A stretch of DNA of 25,001 bases from Coprinopsis marcescibilis (lineage: Eukaryota; Basidiomycota; Agaricomycetes; Agaricales; Psathyrellaceae). The stretch covers positions 10,694 through 35,694 of the forward strand of contig ML210400.1 in the NCBI GenBank assembly GCA_004369085.1, given 5' to 3'. The notes under the pieces are model-generated. The model searched no databases, was not told the DNA's origin, and saw only the letters and a program-made list of their open reading frames with translations. Below are positions 1 through 8,616 of the stretch, piece by piece; within the stretch, counting starts at the first letter, position 1; each line of letters starts with the position of its first letter. Position numbers and translations under genes: made by a program.

Positions 1-494
1 AGATTAATTGAAATACACACCTGGACACTATCTGAGTCTGGGTACACTTTGATCGTAACTCTTATATTGCTGGAGTTATCGACAAAGCACCTCTGTACAA
101 TGCCTGCAAGGCCAACATGCAAAAGCCCTGGGGGCTGAATAGCAGCATCTTGGCGACAAGGCTGGCGAGCAGGGCCATGAGGAAGTGTTGTATTTGCTGA
201 TGCACAATGAGCCTGATTGGCATTGTTCGTTGAAAGAGGTACTGACAGAGCACCTGCTCCATCAAAAGGCTGGAACCCCTGTGACAATGGCTGGAAACTA
301 GGATGCCCTCTGTTATTCTGGCTCATCCAAAGGCCTGGATAGAGCGAGGTTATTGCAGGGGCTGGCTGGGATTGCTTGGGAGCAAGCTGTGCCAGCTGAG
401 AATTCCAAAGCTGGGACATGGGAGGAGGCTGTGGTGTTGGTGAAGGGGTTGAGACTGGCACTAGAAAACCTGTCAAGTTAAAGTATAGAAACAT
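1..494 (-). CDS. partial P/Q/S-rich protein, 3' end outside window
   Basis: I do not recognise this protein. On the minus strand one frame stays open from about position 494 to the left edge, roughly 160 codons, and it was still open at base 1, so the gene is cut by the window. The translation is rich in Pro, Gln, Ser, Ala and Asn, with stretches such as TPSPTPQPPPMSQLWNSQL. It becomes more mixed near the edge (NIRVTIKVYPDSDSVQV), which looks like the start of a folded part. An in-frame ATG lies at 494. A better exon start may be the acceptor TTGACAG just above 469, which would make this an internal exon with its 5' part elsewhere. Low complexity means a chance open frame cannot be excluded. 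Confidence 0.4.
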   Translation of the reverse strand, partial: MFLYFNLTGFLVPVSTPSPTPQPPPMSQLWNSQLAQLAPKQSQPAPAITSLYPGLWMSQNNRGHPSFQPLSQGFQPFDGAGALSVPLSTNNANQAHCASANTTLPHGPARQPCRQDAAIQPPGLLHVGLAGIVQRCFVDNSSNIRVTIKVYPDSDSVQVCISIN

Positions 495-939
495 TGGGCT
501 CACAGCTGGTCTCAAAGCTGGGCAATCTGTTTGAGGGTAAAAGAAGAGATGAAGTTGGACATAATTAGAAAAAAAGAGCAGAAATATATGAAGTAAGGAG
601 TGACAGAGCTAGAAGGAGTGTGAGATGATGACAATGCAAGCCCTAGAAAGATGTAAATGAGTGGCAGGTGTATGGGTATGTTGCTGAATATTCTGCAGCC
701 TGCAGCTTTATACCCAGCACTGTCAGTGCCATGGCTGATCGGAAAACATTGCCATGGCCAGATATTTGCCTACAAATAGCCATGGTCAGCCCAAGAATAG
801 CTATGGTCATCAAAAAAATGCATCACAATTCAGTTTATGGTAATAGTCAAGTCCAGTTGTCAGTAAGCAAGTATAGGGAGTGTACAGTAGCCCTTAGTGG
901 GCATTGGTGAGCTTCGGCAAGCCTGGCAGTGCATGTGGG

Positions 940-1112
940 CTGATCCCATCAGGGATCTATACCTGTGCATGTGTGGATGCAGCCTGCGAGTATGCATGGG
1001 GAATTTTCTGCAAAAAAAGATGTCTATGACATCTTTTTTCGTGGAAAATTCCCCAATCATACACACTGGCTGCATTCACAAATACATCAGCATAGTTCCT
1101 TGATGGGATCAG
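940..1112. repeat. foldback element, 85-nt arms with 3-nt loop
   Basis: The arms are 940-1024 and 1028-1112, with the loop TAT at 1025-1027. Aligned by hand without any gap, about 68 of 85 positions are complementary, and G:U pairs would raise the pairing in RNA. The inner 27 bp is the best conserved part: GGGGAATTTT on the left, AAAATTCCCC on the right, then A7/T6 tracts and GATGTC/GACATC at the loop. Outside the arms similarity fades, with a weak match up to about 928/1123. No coding frame crosses it convincingly. It could be a MITE-like foldback transposon remnant or a hairpin RNA source. Confidence 0.8.
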
Positions 1113-1268
1113 TTTGCACACTGCTTAGACAGACTCACAGGTCACTTGTACAGCACCAGTTTGCGTGAAGCACACTGATCTATATTGCGCAGTCCAGCTC
1201 CGAGTACTGAAAATAAATAAAGTGCAGGTGTAGGTTTAGTTCAAAGTTTGTCCAAAGTTCAAACTTGG

Positions 1269-1311
1269 GGGAAACGGCAGGGGAAACGGCAGGCGTTGGG
1301 CAAGCGTTGGG
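1269..1311 (+). repeat. short tandem duplication (GGGAAACGGCAG x2, GCGTTGGG x2)
   Basis: The 12-mer GGGAAACGGCAG occurs twice head to tail (1269-1280, 1281-1292). It is followed directly by GCGTTGGG twice, separated by two bases. A GGTA microsatellite (GGTAGGTAGGTAG) lies nearby at about 1465-1480. No function is suggested by the sequence. Confidence 0.7.
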
Positions 1312-1629
1312 ATCCCACGGACACAATACTAGACATGATGTAAGGTTTGAAGGAAGTTCCAAGCAACCTTGTTACTTGGGATCTGGCAACGAGAATTTGC
1401 TTTCAGTAATTACAATTGCCAAGATTCTGACACTTGTCCATACAATAATATTATTTAGGGGTCATAGGTAGGTAGGTAGCGTAATGTACATATGGTCCTA
1501 TGGACATGAGTAAGTGGGGCTTACATCAGTCAGCCCCCTTCACGCGAGCGCCTGTCCAAGATAACAAAACCACTCTTCTTACCATCGATACCATTGCACA
1601 AAATCCATCATTTTTAGTCTTCCAGCTCA

Positions 1630-1958
1630 TACCGTGTTCAAGAAGGATACAGATGAATTGGAATTTTTCCTGCTCCTCGATTAATTCGCAGTGTTACTTA
1701 AATGACATCATTCTCAGTCCTGACACTTGTAGCCCACTCTAAACCTGCTCTACCACCCTATTTACTCGAAATATTGATCTGAATGCGTGGTAGAGGCCCC
1801 TCACTGAGTGTCTCTGGCCCTGTATAAGCTTAGAAATGCTTGTCTGTGCTGAAAAGTGTGGCCGAGTAGATGTCAAAACTCACGGGCTAGTGCTGTGGCT
1901 GTGCTCACTGCTAAACGAGTTTCATCCCAACCTCTTCATTGTGTTGGGGAATTCATAG
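1630..1958 (+). repeat. dispersed repeat, copy A
   Basis: This stretch matches the right end of the window (24652-25001) in the same orientation, from TACCGTGTTC through GGGGAATTCATAG, at clearly high identity by eye. The left boundary is sharp, since the sequence upstream differs between the copies. The right boundary is unknown because the other copy meets the window end. The copies differ mostly by transitions, and several CpG sites of copy B read TpG or CpA here. A TATA-like string (CCTGTATAAGCTT) sits at about 1819. It has no long open frame, so an LTR, a solo LTR or a non-autonomous element is possible. Confidence 0.9.
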
Positions 1959-2397
1959 TGCAATCACATAGCTAGATAGCCGCACACCAATGCCCAGCAG
2001 ACTTTCAATGCCGAAGGCGCATCACGAGTGACATGCGCATGTAACAATTCAAATTTTTCAGTTTTCATCCATATCCTTGTTGAACACCATAGGCTCAGTC
2101 TTGTATTCGTTCCCAGATTCCACACTCAAGTCTCAGCCAGACAAGAAGACTGTGACTATTATATTACCCCCTCAATCAGTTTGTACTGGCTAACACACCT
2201 TGTTCAGGCTATAATTACCCCGCAACTCCCAAACTAAACATTCAAGCCTGCTACTTATTAGGACTGACCTTTGCATTGATGGTTTGCAAATTCTAGTGTT
2301 AGTGGTAAATCATAGAGCAAAGCCAAAATAACAATAAAAAGCTTGGTGTAGTACTGGCAGTAGTGAGATTTATTCTTCTACGGTTTCACTGGGCACA
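1959..2397. other. AT-rich intergenic stretch, nothing recognised
   Basis: Only short chance reading frames occur here. I saw no RNA gene, no terminal repeat and no protein similarity. It separates dispersed repeat copy A from the coding-like relics on the minus strand. Confidence 0.6.
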
Positions 2398-2562
2398 TCA
2401 ACAGGTTTCTTGAATGCTTGTAAGTGTATGACCATCCAGGTAGAAAGTAAAGTGGGCATGCAGAGTGTGTTGAGGGGCCATCATGTCCTGCTGAACAAGA
2501 TTATGGAAGTCCTCGACAAAACCAGAAACGTAGTTGGTTGAATACCCACAAACAGACAGTAG
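2398..2562 (-). other. candidate coding fragment or gene relic 1
   Basis: A minus-strand frame of 55 codons ends at a TGA (2398-2400). It reads with a protein-like composition, including YSTNYVSGFVEDFHNLVQQD and LHAHFTFYLDGHTLTSIQ. It has no ATG of its own and no clear splice acceptor at its start, so it is either an exon of an unrecognised gene or a decayed copy. I cannot name a family. It lies 400 bases from a second such fragment on the same strand. Confidence 0.3.
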
Positions 2563-2778
2563 TTAAGCTTACTTGGTGGGTTTTTCAAAGATTTTTTGTA
2601 CAAATTACAAGTATTTTGACAAAAGCCGAGCGGAGAGCATCATACTCAATAGTTGAAGCTGCTCTTAAGGTAAGGAAGCTCATGTAAGTGCCACAAGGGT
2701 GCAAGTGAGTAGTGGTACTGTGTACGTTATTAAATGGCATTAAGCGCGCGTCCGATTATTAGAGGATCAGGTGACTTA

Positions 2779-2788
2779 ATCATGTGAT
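2779..2788 (-). promoter_or_regulatory. ATCACATGAT motif (minus strand)
   Basis: The + strand reads ATCATGTGAT, which is the exact reverse complement of the 10-mer found upstream of two genes at 9771 and 17175. Here it lies about 520 bases upstream of the CAF40 start. Its role is unknown. The core CACATG is an E-box (CANNTG), the usual target of bHLH factors. Confidence 0.4.
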
Positions 2789-2965
2789 AGCATCACACAG
2801 AAATATTATGTAATCACTGATGGAAGTGTGTTCTGCATTGTGTGGTTATGATTGTGGAATAATTGATGGCACTGTGGTTTGTACGAACAACCATGTATTT
2901 GTGAGATGCAATATTTGTGCATTATAGGCTCAGTGGATATGATAAGAACATAGGCTTTGTGCTAA

Positions 2966-3154
2966 TTAAAAAACCTCGAAAAAAGCTGCCATAGATGTCA
3001 TATATTTCCAGCTCATATTGATCGGAGTCAAATGCCACATTTTGTCTGGCATTTGCACAAATATATTGTAACCCTTGTATTGCCCTTTGTTGCCAAAGAC
3101 TGATGATACAACAGTGTTCCAGAATGTGAAGCACTGGTCAGAGTTGCCGAGTAC
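2966..3154 (-). other. candidate coding fragment or gene relic 2
   Basis: A minus-strand frame of about 62 codons ends at TAA (2966-2968). Its translation looks protein-like, with aromatic and Gly-rich blocks such as FWNTVVSSVFGNKGQYKGYN followed by a Met/Trp-rich stretch (MPDKMWHLTPINMSWKYM). There is no good start codon, and the frame is closed upstream by TGA. It may be an exon of the same unrecognised gene as relic 1, or debris of a transposed gene. No family was recognised. Confidence 0.3.
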
Positions 3155-3232
3155 TCAACATGATCTTTATCGGGATCAGATCGCTGAGTAATCTTTGGGC
3201 AGACTGGGTCTCCCTCGGCACTTCCCATAAGA

Positions 3233-3242
3233 GTCACATGAC
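3233..3242 (+). promoter_or_regulatory. E-box-like GTCACATGAC upstream of CAF40
   Basis: This perfect-core palindrome variant (TCACATGA) lies 65 bases upstream of the chosen CAF40 start. It shares the 8-base core of the ATCACATGAT motif seen at 2779, 9771 and 17175. A role in transcription is inferred only from position and recurrence. Confidence 0.35.
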
Positions 3243-3306
3243 TGCGGGCCGTGGTGGGGGTTCGGAATTGTGTTGGGAGGGCATTGTTCTGGGCGGTTGT
3301 CTTGCG

Positions 3307-4577
3307 ATGGCAGGTCTGGTGTCGCCAAAACCAGTCTCATATCTTCAGCAGCCAAATGGACAATATGGAGGATTCATACGAACGCAGCCCGCCTATTCTG
3401 AAACCCCCCCGCTTTCAGTCGTACACACCCTACCCCATCAGCAAACACCCTTCTCAATGACTCCAGGCATCGTCGGGGGCAGCTCTGTGCAGGAAGACGG
3501 CAAAATCTATTCTCTGGTCATCGAATTGTTGGAGCCGGCGACGAGGGAGAGCGCATTGCTGGAATTGAGCAAAAAGCGCGAGCAGTATGACGACCTTGCG
3601 CTGGTTCTGTGGCATTCGTTTGGTGAGCATCTAACGATGGGCCAACTCCTGTTTGCTAACGATTCTCTGAAAAGGAATCATGCCAGCCCTTCTTCAAGAA
3701 ATTGTATCAGTATACCCCTTGCTTTCGCCGCCAGGTTTAACTGCCCATGCTTCGAACCGTGTTTGCAATGCTCTCGCTCTTTTACAATGTGTCGCCTCGC
3801 ACTCCGAAACCAGACAGCTTTTCCTCAGTGGTGTGTAGTCCGTGACTCTCAGTCCATCCAGCCTGCTCACACGTGGAATCCAGCTCATATCCCGCTTTTC
3901 CTATACCCTTTTTTGAACACAACGTCAAAGACTCGGCCATTTGAATACCTCCGGCTCACGTCGCTCGGTGTCATTGGTGCCCTGGTCAAGGTACGCAGGG
4001 ACTGCTTACAAGCATCGCACAGGTCACTGACTTTTTCTCGCGTTACAGCAAAACGATAATAGTTCGGTTATTCACTTCCTACTTTCCACAGAAATCATCC
4101 CTCTATGCCTTCGCATCATGGAAACGGGCTCCGAACTATCCAAGACAGTGGCCATATTCATCGTCCAAAAGATTCTCCTCGATGAAACCGGATTGACCTA
4201 TATCTGCCATACATATGAACGGTTCTACGCGGTCGGGACCGTCCTCAGCAACATGGTTACTCAGCTTGTTGAAACCCAGGCTGTGCGGCTCCTCAAACAC
4301 GTTGTTCGATGCTATCTCCGTCTGAGCGACAATCTTAGGTGCGCCTTGGCTTGGCAAAGTCCTCATTTCCGAGACTAATAAAAATCTTCAGGGCGCGAGA
4401 GGCATTGCGCGCTTGTTTGCCAGAACCTCTTCGGGACCAAACTTTTGCGACATTGCTGAAGGTAAGCAGAGATTCGTCAGCTTTGTAGCTGGGTAAATTC
4501 TGACGAGCTACCGGCAGGGAGACATGGTTACGAAACGATGTCTTACAACTCTGTTGAACAACTTGGCTGAGCAATAG
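3307..4577 (+). CDS. CAF40: CCR4-NOT subunit CAF40/CNOT9 (Rcd1 family)
   Basis: This is the scaffold subunit of the CCR4-NOT deadenylase complex. It binds NOT1 and recruits RNA-binding and translational repressor proteins in the cytoplasm and nucleus. Six exons: 3307-3622, 3675-3830, 3884-3990, 4049-4338, 4392-4461, 4518-4577, giving 332 aa. The first 70 or so residues are poorly conserved and Gln/Pro-rich. The Rcd1 armadillo-repeat core then follows without a break: [84 protein letters not shown]. Splicing restores the family text exactly at each junction. The start at 3307 is the first ATG that gives a normal-length N-terminus; the same frame is open up to 3160, so a longer start is possible. 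Core identity is certain, the N-terminus less so. Confidence 0.95.
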
Positions 4578-4783
4578 AGCGAGTCAGAAGGGGGCCGAGA
4601 AGAGAGAAACCTAATTCTACATTAGTAATAATCGCATGACAATTGTTGTATTTTAGACGAAATGTATTCTACAAGGGGCCAGAATGGAACAAGTTCCTGA
4701 ATCCAGAACTGGCGTGGGAATTGCGTAGCGGAATGGTTAAATGTGGATGGAATGTGGATAGAATTTGTTGTTTCTCGGCTACG

Positions 4784-5859
4784 ATGTCGACGGTGAATTC
4801 GACCACCTGTCTGTCCACTGTCATTGACGAGCCTATCTGCTTCCAATCCTCATATGAGCCCGTCTACTACTTTCCAAGGGCCCAGCTGGTCGAAGGAATC
4901 CAGGATGCCTACATCACAATGGCCGCCCCGGTAATTGCCTACTGGGTCCTCTCGCTCTTCTTCCATTACCTCGACACGTGCTCATGGAAATGGCTTGAAG
5001 CATACCGTATCCATCCCTCCGCAGAAGTCCAGTCCAAAAATCTTGTTTCCCGCTCGTCCGTCGTGATTGCTGTCATCTTCCAGCACATTATCCAGACCGT
5101 TCTTGGTCTCTGGTGGCTCTCCTCCGAGCAACATGCAATCACCACAGACCATTCAGCACCAATACGCCAAATTGCCCTCACTATTCGACCATTGCTTCGA
5201 CTAGTCGGTGTTGCTGACGTTCAACGCCTTCGACAAGTCGCAGAATTCGCTTATTGGTGGGCAATGCCGGCGCTCCAAATGTTCCTGGCCATGTAAGCAA
5301 AATACTTTGCCGACCAAAACAACTGGAATGCTCAGTTGGATCCACAGGTTTATCATAGACTCGTGGCAGTACTTCCTCCACCGCGCCATGCATGTCAACA
5401 AGTTCCTTTACAGACAGTTACATTCATGGCACCACCGCCTCTACGTCCCCTACGCGTTCGGCGCCTTGTACAACCACCCTTTAGAAGGATTCTTACTCGA
5501 TACACTTGGCACCGCAATGGCCGAATCGCTAACGGCAATGACGACCAGACAGTCCATGATTTTGTTCACTATTTCCACCTTGAAGACTGTGGATGACCAT
5601 TGTGGTTATTCTTTCCCCTGGGACCCGCTCCAAATCGCATCAGGCAACAACGCCGACTACCACGATATTCATCACCAGGTCCATTCTTTTCCCCCTCTCT
5701 TGTCGTTGGCTGACACTAATTCCCACCGTCCAGGTTATTGGAATCAAGTCCAACTTTTCCCAACCATTTTTTGTGCACTGGGACACTCTCCTGGGCACTC
5801 GCATGACGAGGGAAGACATTCGTCTTCGCCGAGAAGGCAAGAAAAACAAAACCCAATGA
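4784..5859 (+). CDS. SUR2: sphingoid base C4-hydroxylase (SUR2-type fatty acid hydroxylase)
   Basis: This is a di-iron membrane hydroxylase of the ER that converts dihydrosphingosine (or its ceramide) to the phytosphingosine form. Exons 4784-5292, 5348-5678 and 5734-5859 give 321 aa, normal for the family. Membrane segments are visible at about residues 45-65 (ITMAAPVIAYWVLSLFFHYL) and 90-110, with more later. The three histidine motifs of the fatty acid hydroxylase superfamily are intact: HRAMH, HSWHH and HDIHH (the last just before intron 2). The C-terminus carries a Lys-rich tail (GKKNKTQ), which may act as an ER signal. The start at 4784 (MSTVNSTTC) was preferred over the in-frame ATG at 4643, which would add a Cys/Trp-rich stretch unlike the family. 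It follows CAF40 by 206 bases on the same strand. Confidence 0.93.
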
Positions 5860-6184
5860 ACAACGACCCGACATGACATGATATACTATTGCTACTCCAC
5901 TCAGCTTTCGATACTCTCCCCACCTGTACCACATTTTTTAATTGTAGCTACTTCGCTTACTTCTCCAGGAATAATCGCATTTACACGGGATTTATTCGAT
6001 ACCCTTAGGATTCTGCTGTATTTGATAGTTAATGTAATACAGGTCTGTCCAGGCTACCATGCCAGGACTTTTCCCTTTGACCCGGATCATTCCTCTACCC
6101 AGAGATTTATGTGCACCAAACGGATCAACGACAACAGATTCGGAGAAATTGGCTTGTCCGGTTAATAGAAGCACACAATTGAAT
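5860..6184. other. convergent 3' intergenic region
   Basis: This region lies between the stop of the hydroxylase gene (+) and the stop of MAK16 (-), so it must hold both 3' UTRs and polyadenylation sites. It is AT-rich, and several short chance frames cross it. I see no further gene or RNA. Confidence 0.6.
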
Positions 6185-7378
6185 CTACCAAGCGTGGACA
6201 GATTGGTTGGGTATTCTCTCGACTTCCTCTTCGTACTCGACTTCGACTCTCGGTCCTTCTGTATTTCAAGTTAGTCGATAACATCAACTTGGAATATCAT
6301 GGGGACTTACTCCTAGGTTTCTTGTCAGGCCGCTTGCGGGGAGCGCTGCTACTCGGCTTCCGTTTCCCGAGTTTCTTTTTAGGCGACGACTCATCAGGCT
6401 CGTCTTCATCCGACTCTGAATCTGACTTGAAAAAAGATTAAAACGCACACACAAGGCATCGAACAAAGTCGAAAAGCTTACCTCCTCGTCCACGTCTTCT
6501 TCATCGCTCTCACTAAAGTCGCTCACAAACTCTCTGTCTCCCCATTCTCCCATCTCTTCCTCTAATTCCTCTTCATCCTCTTCATCCGTCTCATCGTCGA
6601 GCAATTCCAGGTCATCCTTCTCCTCCTCTTGCTCGGCATTCTTTTCGCGATCCAGAATCGCCTGCCAAACAGATTCGTTGACATTCAACGGCGCGTCGCC
6701 GTAAGACTTTGATTTCAGTCGCTCGATAAGTTCCTTCTGTATCGACCTTTCGATGTGTGCAGCGGAGAGTGCCTTTCGTTCACGAGTTGTCTCTCGGCGA
6801 TCCAGTTTCTTTTTGACGCCAATAAGTTTGGGTCTACAAGTTCAGGATCTCAGCAAAACAGAGGCAGTTGAGAGGAAGGGATGGTGCACACTCTTGTCGC
6901 AGTTTTAGTCGACGCATTTTGATGAGGTACTGGGTTATTTTGGTGATTCGCTGCTTGCACTTGTGTATCGTGAAGTTGGGCCAGTGAATCAATTCACTAT
7001 CAACCTAAGACCTAGTAAGCAACGAGATAACGCCAAACGGAAGAAAACACACTTGTTCTAGTGCCTTTGCATAGTTGTTTGACAGCTTTATCTTCTCCCA
7101 CATGTTCGCGGGTGAGTGGGCCCGTTCTATAGTTTTGACATAGAGATAGAGAGCACCATCGTGCTCCCTGACTGTGGCATATCGCGAATTGGCCAGAGGA
7201 CACGACTGTCTGTTGCACAATCCAGTAACGTTGTACTCATTGCGACAGAAATTTTGTGTTGTGGTCCTAAAACAAATTGAACTGAGGAACTCTGCTTGTA
7301 GACAAACAGTACTCACTTGACCTTGTAGGAGCAAAACTGGTGGTTTATTACGGACCAGATAACATCGTCGCTCTGCAT
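6185..7378 (-). CDS. MAK16: MAK16, 60S ribosomal subunit biogenesis factor
   Basis: MAK16 is an essential nucleolar protein needed for 27S pre-rRNA processing and 60S subunit assembly, working with RPF1. Six exons read downward: 7378-7317, 7266-7053, 7004-6892, 6833-6482, 6425-6311, 6258-6185, giving 309 aa. The start [19 protein letters not shown] and the four-cysteine block ([20 protein letters not shown]) are classic. KTIERAH and [11 protein letters not shown] follow, then the basic KKKLDRRE region, a very acidic Glu/Asp stretch of about 60 residues, a KKKLGKRK basic patch and the C-terminal signature [11 protein letters not shown]. That last block is reached only by splicing the intron 6259-6310; reading through would stop at KSP and lose it. 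It is divergent from the DUF1640 gene, with 158 bases between the starts. Confidence 0.95.
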
Positions 7379-7536
7379 GCTGGAGGAGTATGTGGTGGTC
7401 GAACGATACCCTGGCTGGACTTTGCGAGAGATTCAGAGTTCTGGCACGTGATCGGTTGGGTCCATCCCCATGCGGACGCGGGACTTTGATTTATGTCGTC
7501 CCCCGGCGCATTCGAGTCTGACCAGGACATGGGACA
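7379..7536. promoter_or_regulatory. divergent promoter, MAK16 / DUF1640 gene
   Basis: The 158 bases between two start codons that point away from each other must contain both promoters. A CACGTG E-box (7445-7450, in GGCACGTGATC) sits near the centre and resembles the TCACATGA motif upstream of other genes here. No clear TATA box is seen. Confidence 0.5.
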
Positions 7537-8309
7537 ATGCTAGCCTCTCGGTTAAGACCTTTCTCCCTCTCACTCTTCAATAAAACACGACTCATATCCA
7601 CCACACCCTCTCGCAATGACTTTCACTTTGATACCCATCATTTCGTCCAGCGGCTGGAACGCGAAGGCCTGAACCGCGCACAGGCAGAAGGAATCATGTC
7701 TGCAATGGCAGAGGTCATCGACGAGAGTATCCGCAATATGACTGCCAACATGGTCACCAAGGCGGACCAGGAAAAGGTACGCTTCTGAGCCACTGCTAGA
7801 ATGCAACGAGTACAATCCCGCATTAGCATCAATACACACAACAAGTCGATTTTGCCCAGTTAAAGTCGGAACTGCAACTCATGGAGAAGAACGACCTCGC
7901 TATGATCAAAGCAGAGAACGATAGACTGGCCAACGATCTCGAAAAGCTCAAGCAACGTCTCCGGGAAGAGATCATGCGAACACAGGGTGGCGTGCGTCTC
8001 GACCTCAACTTGGAAAAGGGTCGAATGCGGGAAGAAAGCAGCGGTCAGGAGCTCAAGATAAAGGAGGTCGACACTCGCATTGAACAAGAAATTGCCGGGC
8101 TGCGCACAGCCATACAATCCTCCAAGGTACCCATTACTTTTCTTCTCCCCACCCCCTTTTCTCACCTGCTATAAAGGCCATGACTCTGCAATACCTCGTT
8201 GGTTTTGGTGCGTCATTTCGAACATGGGTGTTCAATCGTTGGCTAAATCAAATCCACAGTTACCGGTTGTTCAGCTCTTTTAATGGCATACCTGCGGTTT
8301 CGTTCTTAA
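7537..8309 (+). CDS. DUF1640/CCDC90 family mitochondrial coiled-coil protein (FMP32/MCUR1-like)
   Basis: Yeast relatives (FMP32, YLR283w) are mitochondrial membrane proteins. Animal CCDC90 proteins include MCUR1, linked to the calcium uniporter and to cytochrome oxidase assembly. Exons 7537-7776, 7827-8126, 8177-8201 and 8260-8309 give 204 aa. The N-terminus is an Arg/Ser-rich presequence (MLASRLRPFSLSLFNKTRLI). Then come the conserved FDTHHFVQRLEREGL block, a long coiled coil of about residues 60-180 (VDFAQLKSELQLMEK, RLDLNLEKGR, DTRIEQEIAGLR), and a C-terminal membrane anchor LQYLVVTGCSALLMAYLRFR. Both last exons are short. They were chosen because they rebuild this anchor, with a CTAAAT branch site in the final intron. 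The acceptor of intron 1 (7826) restores HQYTQQVDFAQ. Confidence 0.9.
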
Positions 8310-8616
8310 TCTAATAGAAGCATTTAATCCATATACAACGGTTTATTTTATGTTACCAAGGCACACAGGCCAGGTAAATACATTATGATATATCTAGAGG
8401 GATTGTAAGTGTACTTAATGAAAGTTGTGCGTGCACTGAGATACAAGGAGTGGATGTTTGACAAAACAAGTGTACAACAAGGTCGAGGTCTGAGGTTTCG
8501 CAGGATAGTAGGTGGGCATCGCAAAAGAAGGAAGAAAAAAAGAAAATCACAAAACTATGTTTGCGCACAGCGAACGTTAAGGAGATGTAATGAGTGAGGG
8601 ATACGTATCAAACAGA
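8310..8616. other. convergent 3' intergenic region
   Basis: These 307 bases separate the stop of the DUF1640 gene (+) from the stop of the unrecognised gene on the minus strand. The region is purine-rich on the + strand around 8520-8560. Nothing beyond probable 3' UTRs is seen. Confidence 0.6.

Noticed and set aside
728..812. Four loose repeats of GC(C/T)ATGG spaced 21-28 bases
   Set aside because: Spacing is irregular and the sequences between them differ, so I could not support a tandem array or an operator.
2635..2677. Exon-like KAERRASYSIVEAALK followed by GTAAGG on the + strand
   Set aside because: The piece is too short and isolated, with no matching acceptor or continuation and no recognised family.
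4643..4783. Upstream in-frame ATG for the C4-hydroxylase
   Set aside because: It would add 47 residues with Trp/Cys-rich sequence unlike the family. The ATG at 4784 gives a normal length.
6284..6310. Apparent stop of MAK16 after KPRSKSP
   Set aside because: A GTAAGT donor lies just before it, and splicing to 6258 restores the [11 protein letters not shown] signature at the C-terminus.
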